The notes beneath the pieces were generated by a model that was not told the origin of the DNA, did not search any database, and saw only the letters and a list, made by a program, of their open reading frames with translations. The position numbers and the translations under genes were made by a program. A stretch of DNA of 64,000 nucleotides. Origin: Tigriopus japonicus. Taxonomy: Eukaryota > Arthropoda > Copepoda > Harpacticoida > Harpacticidae. Positions 56,110 to 64,000 of this stretch are shown piece after piece. Within the stretch, counting starts at the first letter, position 1. Every line of letters starts with the position of its first letter. The stretch lies in the NCBI GenBank assembly GCA_010645155.1, contig JAAGOF010000252.1:31479-95478 (forward strand). The letters run 5' to 3'.

Positions 56110-59100
56110 ATGGGATCCAAGTTGATTGTGACCTTTCTGGGACTTGTTCTCTTCCTAGGAACTTATTGTTTAAGTCAGGAATCAAAAGCTGCTAAAAGAA
56201 ATACAACTTTGGCACGTCAAGGAAAACGTAAGTTTCGTTTTACTGCACGATGCATGACATATTTGTTTCAAGACTGTTTAATCAAAACTGAGGTTCCACA
56301 CATACGTATTAAACAGGAAGCAAGGTTCAGTGCTAAATCATTCCGGAACGTACTCGATTTCCCTTTGCCTTTATAGTTTTTTCGTTGTTCAATATCGTGT
56401 CTTTTAACAACGGACCTTGTGCCAGTTCAAGTTCTATTGGAAGGTAAGCAAACAAATTTGAATGCTTTCAAAAACAGTTTGATAAAAATAATTAAGAGTC
56501 TTGGATATTCCATAACCGTAGAAATTGGTTCGATAAGGAAAAACAAGTACATTGGTGATATCCAACTTGCTCGTCTTATTACAACATATTGATGAAAAGA
56601 GGCACGTTCGTAACTTGATCAATAGGTTATTTTTCAAAAATGGAAGCAAAAGTTCTGGCGTTCTTTTCTCGTTTGTAACATCCAATAACTCTTAGATGCT
56701 TATCCACATTCGCAAAGAGAGAGCTATTCTTAAATTGCACTTGCCATTGACTATTTACTTTAAAAATCAAAAGGAATGCAACCAATTTGCCCCTCCTTAA
56801 CCTGCCAACGAACAATTGTGCTTAAGATACTGAATTATTCTTGCTTAAAACTTCCTTTTGAAATTTGAACGCAACCATTTTAAAGATCAAGTCATGCAGG
56901 GTTATTTATACTCATAAGTAGAGGTCGGAAAAAATTTCGAAAAAAATTCAAAAAAAAAAGTTTTTAAGTTGGAAACATGGACAAAGAAAGTTTTTTTTTT
57001 CAGCTTAAAACGGGCAAAAAAAGTTTTTTCCATATACAAATAAACAAAAGAAGTTTTTTTTTCTCGACTCGAGGTGGCCAAATCAATTGTGAGACTATCT
57101 TAGTGCGGAGACCAGAAAATGTTATACACCATAAAGAAGAAGGGGAGGGGGCACGAGCAAAATATTAGTAGAGAGAAAAACATTAGCAAAGAAAAAGATC
57201 AAGATTATTGTAAATTGGTAAAAAAAAGATTCTCGATCAAATATGGCACATGACACATGGATCAAGAAAAATTGAATCGAAGTAAAAATCATATAAAAAA
57301 AGTTTATTTTTCACAAAAAATTACCAAAAACGGTTTTCTCTTCTCAATTTGTCATTTGATAGGGCAAAATCTATTTTGTTTATTGTTTTTTAGCCGGGAT
57401 TCTCTTTTCTCGATTATTAGATTAAAAGATTTCACTTAGAGAAGTTTTACACCTAGAAAAAAATGACGACCTTTTTTAGGTCGGAGTAAAATTTGAAAAT
57501 TTTTTTTTGGGTCTGAAAAATGTGAAAAGAAGTTTTTTCTACATAAAATTTCTTCAAAATGTAAGAATAAGTTTAAGTTTAAAATAAGCTATAAAACCCA
57601 AAAAAAGTTTTTTTCGGACGAAAATGTCCAAAAAAGTTTTTTTTCTAAATTTTAAGTAATTTTTTTAAATCCTCGCTCTACTCATAAGTCATTAGAAATG
57701 TTTTGTAAGTGTGTGACGATAATCATGATTGTGGAATGCAACGATCTCAAACTCTCTTTTAGTGGTACCACTGGAAATCGAAACGGAACGTGCTTTACTG
57801 CCTCTGAATGCATCCTAAAAGGCGGAATTGCCTCCGGAAATTGTGCGGCAGGGTAAAATTATCCTATTCAGAATAAGAACATATTTTTAACTGCAAGCCA
57901 AGACTGGTTCAAGCCTTCAGTTTTAATCCAATCTTTCGAAGTGTTGTATGGATTCAAAATGGTCACTTAAACACATTCAGAAGAAGAAATAGTCATTACG
58001 TGACTGAAATTTAAAGCCTGAAAGGTAACAAATTTCAACATTTTGGCTATATATCTTTTAATGTCTATTTTATTTAGATTTGAAAACATTCGTGAACAAA
58101 ATTTTAACAAGTAGCAAACAAGAGTACATAATTTGGTTATAACAATGAACTGTATTTCTGTGCCCATTGATCTCGGAACCACAATCAATTAAAGTTGATG
58201 TTCCCTCAATGGGTGCGTTATGACCTTTAGAAACCAAAAAAACTACCTACAGAGGATCATGACGTTTATTACTATGACCTTAAATTTTTACTTCAGTAGT
58301 CTATATCATTTTCGAAACGTGCCTTCATAAGGCCTCTCCAAAGGTTATGGCCTCAGTACAAAAACAATGTCGCAAAAAAAAGAACGTTGCACGTCAATTA
58401 CGTACATGACCAACTCTTTCAAGTCACAGTAACTGAAGTGTTAATGGGTTTTAGTGATGCAACTATCCTTTACAGGTTTGGGGTTTGTTGCGTGTTTTAT
58501 TTGTCTTCTGGGGGATCCACCTCTCAGAATTGTTCTTATCTTCGAAATGACAATTTCCCCTCTGGATTGACTGGAACCAATGGGCAAAGCTACACCATCA
58601 ACAAATGTTCTTGCGGTAAGATGAATTGTTTTTTGAGGGTGATGGCCCAAATGAAACGCTATAAAAAGAGTTAACACAATTTATACGACAATAAAAACAT
58701 TAGGAATAGACTATAAATGTCATTGACATCCAATAAAACATTTGTCCGAAAGAGTATTTAACCAATCTAAAATTGAAAGTAACGAGCCAAGAATCATTCA
58801 AAGTGTAGTGTGATGAAAAAGTTTGAGCCCTAGAACACAGGAATAATTCTTCGATCATAACAAAATTTTAATAAAATTTCTTTTTACTTTAGACTTTTAA
58901 TATGTGTATTTTACAGCTGAAAGGATGAAGGGGTTCAAAACTTTTTTGTCACACTGCAGAGAATTCATGTGACAGGCAAAAACTTGAATATACTTTAGAG
59001 GCATCAGGCTATTAGCAATATAATCTAGACCTCAAATAAATCACTCACAACCTTGAGATTTTCAAATTGTTTCTTTTTAGATGTCTGTTATTTGAGATTG

Positions 59101-61875
59101 GACTTTTTGACATTCACAATCCAAGGGATGGCTGATTCTGAGGAAATTATGGGGGGCATGTGTGTGGATTCTTTAAGAGTAACAGTAAGTTTCAAAACTA
59201 ATATTTTTAAAACCATTCTGCCTTGCCAAAGTTTGTGACACTTTAAAAGTTGCTTTAACATTTTTTACTGACTCTAAAAATGAAGCGATACTCCTTATGG
59301 AAGATAAATACAAATCCTTCTTTTTTAAATTTTATGCTAGTCAAGCTCCGGCGAGCCAATCCCAGAAATTTGTGGGCAGAATTCAGGACAGCACAGTAAG
59401 TATATAAAAGACAAGGTTGATGCACCAGTTTTCGTTTTTTGCTTGGAAATGTGATGATGATTTTATTTGTAATTTGAAATAGTCTTTGTTGATATGGACC
59501 GAGGATGCTCAGGGAACGCCAAACTGGATTTCTCTTTTACTGGAATAGCGTCAACAAGGATTTTTGAAATCAAAGCCACTCAACTCGAGTGTGGATCGCG
59601 ATCAGCGTAAGTTCTGAAAAATTGGTGCATTTTTAAAGGTACCAGATAGTTTCAAAGAAGATGGTGAAGCAAACCGTATTGGAGTATTGTGTTGCAACAT
59701 AAGGTGGGTTTTAAGACTCCTCTAAACGTTGCTCATAATTAATTACGGAAGACGAACACAATATACCCCATTATGCTTTCCCGGGCTCTTAACCTTTCAG
59801 CTAATAGCAAGGACGAAGATATTTTATGTTCAAATCATAAACATTTAGCACTAAAGTACGGGCCAAAAAATTCAAAATGTCCAAAAGATCATCCTCACTC
59901 TTCATTCAAGTGACTCGATTCGATCCCGTTTTTAGTCACAATTGTTTTCAGGTCAAAATTAAATTGTTAATCTAGCAATTTTAAAAGCATAATCACCATA
60001 AAAGCAAGTTTCAAGAAAAAACATCCTTAAGACCTACAGTATTGTGAGGAAAACTGTTCTTATCGTGATTCTTCCTAGGATAAATTTTTGAAAGATAAAA
60101 TGTGCATTTTACGGAAATAAATTTTCGCAACTTCCGTAATCACTGATTTTGTTATTTCCAAGTTTCCCCTTTTTAGACCCCCCGACGGCTGTCTGCAATA
60201 TCACACCGGCTTGGATGGTCGATTTCAAACATTTAACTACCCCCCTATGGATGAAAGCCATCTTGAGGATCAAAAGTAAGTCTGATTGTTTGGCTGATTT
60301 TGTAATGATCTAGTGAATATTCTAATCTAGCGGTCGGTAACAGCTTCGGGCCAAGGCCCACCAAATGCGTTCATCTTTTTAAAAGGCTATACAAGGCAAG
60401 CAGTCGTAGCGTAGGGGTTGAGCATTCGCCATATCCGCAATATACCCGCAATATCCTTGGTTCGAATCCCGGGCTTGCCGAGTTCTAGTGGCCTGTGGTA
60501 TTAAGTTACATGAAATGGTCACGGCCTTTGACGGCTTAAATGGACGAACCTGGGGTCATTCTCGAGGGTGAGCTAAAAATTAATGCTTGTCAAGTGGAGC
60601 GGCAATATTCCCATAATGTGGACAGCATCTATCCAGCAGACTCTAGCAAAAACAAACATGAAAACAAACTAACGGCTAAGTAACCCTTAGACAACTTACA
60701 TTATATACTTCTTTAATCCTAAAGGTCTTTTCAACATACAGTTGACTCCACTGTTATTGCCCCCTTCTTGGTGGTGCTCTTGAGGACATTGGATATCTTT
60801 GAAATGACTTTACACCCTTTGTCACTCTTATAAGCTTCCGCTAGCATAATACCGGTGGTCAAGGCTACCCTCAGCCTTGACCATGTTGTTTTGGAAGATG
60901 ATGAAATTTTGGCCACTTTCTTGGGAATTTTTGTTAGGTTCTGGAGCAAATTTTATTTTCATTTCCATCCATTTTATACAATACTTTATGTATGGCCATT
61001 TTCTTGAGTGATTCTTTCAAGGGGGTGAATAATTTTGTCCACAAAAAAATTCAACTTTGTTGTATAAAATCGAAATTATGAAAAACAAATTTGTGTTTGA
61101 ATCACTATTCCATCTTGGTTTATGCTTATGCAGCTGTAAACCATACAGTGCTTGGCTCTCCCAATGTTCCCTCCTCCTTGGATATATAAGGCAAATCATT
61201 GATTTTTTTGAAGTTTTACTCCTTTGTGGCAATTGTATACTTTCCATACAATGAGCATCGCAATCAAAGGAAGCAACAGTAGCATTCGTAAACTTTGCAA
61301 GGACATCTGGTTCCATACCTCCCGTGTACTTGGAATGGCCCCAGACTTGAAATCCCAGGGCCATGCAGAAATCAAAAACAGTCAAACAAACCCGGAATAG
61401 TTGAAAAACCTTCAAAAATACCCGGAATAGTTGAAAAACCTTCAAAAATACCCGGAATAGTTGAAAAACCTTCAAAAATATCCGTAATAGTTAAAAAATA
61501 ATGAAATAGACCCAAAGCAGTCAAAAAAAGTCAAAAAGGTTAAATAACTTTTTCCCCAGCCCTAGCAATAATTAAATTTTCCCACCATCAAAGAACTATG
61601 GTTGACTCTTCGGCCCACTATTTTGGACTTACCCCATAGCTCCTGGGCCCACATGTGGGGCACATCTCAGTGATTGCCAACCCCTAGTTTAAATGGATCA
61701 ACTCTTTGCAATTTCAGCTACGGTATTTGTATTCGCCAAGAATTAGGATATTGTTGTGTGGAATATACCGTGTGCCCAGATGATGACGCGATGGGCTTTA
61801 CCCTTGGAAGAAAAGATGAGAGCAAGGCTTATGTTGACAGTAATTGTGCAACCCTTGATTTTGTTGGTATTGAAG
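56110..61875 (+). CDS. Gene B: secreted CUB-like cysteine-rich protein, partial at right edge
   Basis: Nine exons join in phase: 56110-56227, 56377-56443, 57763-57852, 58476-58615, 59081-59184, 59341-59395, 59483-59606, 60177-60275, 61718-61875 (955 nt, 318 codons so far). It is a close paralog of gene A: exons 2-8 have identical lengths, exons 1 and 9 differ by 3 nt. The signal peptide begins MGSKLIVTFLGLVLFLGTYC. Motifs: NGTCFTASECILKGG, SGNCAAGFGVCC, DVCYLRLDFLTFTIQG, EICGQNSGQH, CLQYHTGLDGRFQTFNYP, GICIRQELGYCCVEYTVC, ATLDFVGIE. The ATG at 56110 was chosen because gene A starts there and both share LPETTI-like leader DNA. The last three exons (RYCG, VPICD, VCLEYVQ in gene A) are not seen before base 64000, so they should lie to the right. 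Confidence 0.88.
56920..57678. mobile_element. Mutator-like MITE, copy 2 (11-bp duplication)
   Basis: TACTCATAAGT occurs perfectly at 56909-56919 and 57679-57689. Ends AGAGGTCGG and CCTCGCTCT are weakly inverted. The right half is the reverse complement of 9.75-10.1 kb. Runs such as AAAGTTTTTTTT dominate. Intron 2 of gene B. Confidence 0.8.
60395..60670 (+). mobile_element. tRNA-derived SINE, family 1, copy 2 (full head)
   Basis: GGCAAGC at the start pairs with GCTTGCC after the B-box (GGTTCGAATCCCGG), a tRNA acceptor stem; the A-box is TAGCGTAGGGGTTGAGC. The body matches 2.27-2.49 kb. The anticodon region is expanded by CCGCAATATA repeats. Tail is a short CAAACA run. Confidence 0.88.
61391..61500 (+). 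repeat. 30-bp tandem repeat, about 3.7 copies
   Basis: Unit CCCGGAATAGTTGAAAAACC followed by TTCAAAAATA. The last copy is degraded. The repeated 10-residue minus-strand peptide here is an artefact. Confidence 0.9.
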
Positions 61876-62620
61876 GTAAGTGCTTGAAGAATAGTGCCGC
61901 TTTGTTAATTTAGCTGGAGAAGTCAATTTAAGTTCCAAAGACATTCGAAACCAGCTCTGAGGGATAAAGGCTATATACCAAGTATATTTAAGTATAGGCT
62001 ATAGTTTCCCGCCAAAATTACCCGCTAAATTTGTCATTGGTCAACTTCACATTTTACGATGGCAATTAATTAAAATCTTTAGAAAGGGGAAAAAAGAGGC
62101 CTTAAAGTTTCTTTTTGTCAAAAAGTAATTATGTATGCTTTATTGCGATGTATGAACATCAGGTTCGTTACAAAAGTCAAGATGGTGGTGATAAGGGTGT
62201 AGGTGTTTTTTACAAGTTCGGCATACGCATGCTGCTGAGGCAGTCAAATGGTACGCGGTTTGATTATCACAGAAGGTTTGATGGTCAGAGTCAAAAATAC
62301 TTCGGCATACTTGGGTTCGATATCCCGAATTTAAATAATTCAAATTTTAATCCGAATAAAAAGTTCAAATCAGAAACTTTGTGATCTTTTTTTCCATGAT
62401 TATTTTACGTGGGCTAAATAGCTATGTGTAGAGTAAAGTATGTTTTAAGTTGGCACTGTTGCCATTATTTACTCAGACTTTAATATCCATTGCCTTTCAA
62501 AGGATCTGAATGTGCTATCTGACTTATAACATAAACTGTTTTGACGTCTAGCTTATAAAAACACCCCCCTATGTGAAGCGCAACCTCCCGTTTTTTTAAG
62601 CTAGAGTTTAGACGGCATTA
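61688..62620. other. Start of intron 9 of gene B; no further exon seen
   Basis: After exon 9 the donor is GGTAAGTG. A partial F2 foldback arm lies at about 61,908-61,955. No RYCG or DC(S/T)PPF exon is present. Confidence 0.5.
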
Positions 62621-62659
62621 TTTCTTTCAGATGTCTGTAGTCTTCTCAAGTTCTCCACG

Positions 62660-62850
62660 CATCTAGTCTCATTTCTCACACATTTCGTTGATTTTTTTGC
62701 CCTAATGTTCAACATTTTTTTGCTCTTTTTGCTCAAAATTTCAACATTTTTTGCCCCTTTTGCCCTATATTTCAAAAAATTTTGCCCTTTTTCCTGACAT
62801 TTTAATGACATTTTTTGGACGTATTTCCAACATTTTTTCCCGGGCTCTAC
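62660..62850. repeat. Degenerate array of CAACATTTTTTGCCC-type units
   Basis: Loose repeats of TTTTGCCC, TTTCAACATTTTTTGC and TTTGCTC with no constant period. Ends CCCGGGCTCTACT. Confidence 0.5.
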
Positions 62851-64000
62851 TGATTAGTGTAATGCTAAACACTTACGTCACAGAAAATGCTTCAGCTTTA
62901 ATTTTTAAGAACCTTTTAAATGAGATTACATTTTGTATTATTATTCCGTGACCTAATCAACAATACTTGAAAACATAGGAAGCTTGCTTTTGCGACCCAA
63001 AACCGGCTTTAAATGTCTTTGAAACTTGTTGAAAGAGAGAAAGTATTATTATCCTTTAATATTAAAAAATGTCCACCAGCGATGAAGAAAATGGGTTTAT
63101 TAAAAAATTAGCCAGTCTCAAAATATTTCAAAAAAATTAAGGTTGATGAACAACTTCTCATCGGATACCTACTGTATATTTGGCTTGGATCCATTATACT
63201 GCATCCGCATCCTCCCGTGAATACTTTTTTGTTTGACCATCCAAAACGGGATCAAAAAGGCACCAAGGACGATGAAAGCAAGGGGCTGAACCAGAAGAAA
63301 AAAGTTCTTGGAGCCACAGATATTGATAGATACGACATACTGGGCCAGTCCAGCCTATCATTTTGTAGGTCGCTTTTGAAGTTGAACAAGAACCACTGTA
63401 GTAGAGGACGAATTTCAGAGCAGTGACTATGGCGTCATCAACACACCTTGAGGTGGATGATCACTTATCCATCATTAATTCTAGGTTGAGAGAAGTTCAA
63501 CATTCATTTACGAGGGATAGAGAAGTCAGTCAGGGATGCCACTTAAACGTGTTGTTCCAATCTATTCATTTCTCTCCATTAGCAAAGCTCATTGGATTAG
63601 ATTTTGTAAAAAGATTGAAAATTTTGAAGCTATTGAAAGATTTCCCAGAATCAATAACATTCTCTAACAATGTTTCTTCTCCTCATGTCAACCCAGGTTT
63701 AGTTTGAGAATTATCTATGTGGTGTCAGTGTTTGTTCTTTTGACAGGGTGACCACTGGAACGAAAGGTTCAATGAGAAGGGCAAACAATTTGGTCACCTT
63801 AAGAAACGTGCGACCATTGTTCATTGAGCTTCAAAGAAGATGCCACTCAAAAACCTTGTGGATTGATTTACCAATCATTCTTGTCATTTTGTGATTTGCA
63901 AGTGTCCCATTCTAGTGTTTTAGTGGACAGAGAGATCCACTTGTGCTGATTGAGAAAGAGAATTTGGATGGGTTGTGTGTGCCCTTTCAAAGAAAAAGAG
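62851..64000. other. Probably intron 9 of gene B; nothing firm
   Basis: Short frames only. At 63,391-63,416 ACCACTGTAGTAGAGGACGA resembles the left end of the F1 MITE (ACCACTGTACGTCAGGACGA), perhaps a remnant. Confidence 0.4.

Larger units (their letters stand above)
60328..61687. mobile_element. hAT-like element, copy 2, carrying a nested SINE
   Basis: Left end TAGCGGTCGGTAACAG, right end GATTGCCAACCCCTA. The right 100 bp (GGCCCACTATTTTGGACTT, CCATAGCTCCTGGGCCCA) is the reverse complement of the left part of the element at 1054-1304. Minus-strand frames at 61017-61475 and 60731-60949 might be transposase debris but match no motif I know. No clear 8-bp duplication. Intron 8 of gene B. Confidence 0.7.

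Noticed and set aside
61017..61475. 152-codon minus frame as a gene
   Set aside because: Its start is the 30-bp tandem repeat and it lies inside a transposable element; the remainder matches no motif I know.
61718..61913. Gene B ending 13 codons after exon 9 (GKCLKNSAALLI)
   Set aside because: GGTAAGTG is a good donor at the same position as in gene A, and the family C-terminus is missing, so the gene most likely continues beyond 64,000.

Overview
This window is AT-rich animal genomic DNA, most likely from an arthropod and tentatively a crustacean. The genes have short exons with GT/GC-AG introns, the introns are large and full of transposons, and the gene family is the secreted, cysteine-rich CUB-like family that is expanded in arthropods. 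No bacterial operon, rRNA gene or credible functional tRNA gene is seen. Almost all long reading frames are repeats read by chance. The real genes appear only when short exons are joined by splice sites and matching phase.

Four paralogous genes for secreted CUB-like proteins share the window. Gene D (minus) has its first three coding exons at 1.83-0.43 kb and runs off the left edge. Gene A (plus, 14.05-27.31 kb) is complete with 12 exons and about 394 codons. Gene C (minus, 47.43-32.30 kb) is complete with 10 exons and 380 codons. Gene B (plus, 56.11-61.88 kb) has nine exons and runs off the right edge. A and B are close paralogs with identical exon lengths except exons 1 and 9. C and D form a second subfamily with a 22-nt second coding exon. 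A and C are convergent. All four encode a signal peptide, an N-terminal cysteine motif (NGTC ... GxCAxG[FY]GxCC in A, B and C) and CUB-like segments; A and C also end in a visible conserved cysteine-containing tail (C-terminal exons). The exact role is unknown; secretion and extracellular binding are inferred.

The rest is a dense fossil bed of mobile DNA: a dead jockey/CR1-type LINE (15.2-17.3 kb) plus two fragments; at least four tRNA-derived SINE families; several hAT-like elements with 8-bp duplications; a pogo/Tigger-like element; Mutator-like elements with 9-11 bp duplications; a TTAA-flanked element; and many foldback elements. Several elements from apparently different superfamilies have ends built from short tandem arrays (TTCGTC, GTGTCCAAAA, GTACCCAGTTTTCC). 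One of these has a perfect 12-bp target duplication and matches no superfamily I can name.

Other points of interest are two GC-AG introns in gene A, a conserved 22-nt micro-exon in C and D, two nested insertions whose empty sites survive in the same window, and a perfect 34-bp-arm palindrome inside a LINE fragment. A 136-N gap sits at an ATG microsatellite (48.6 kb).
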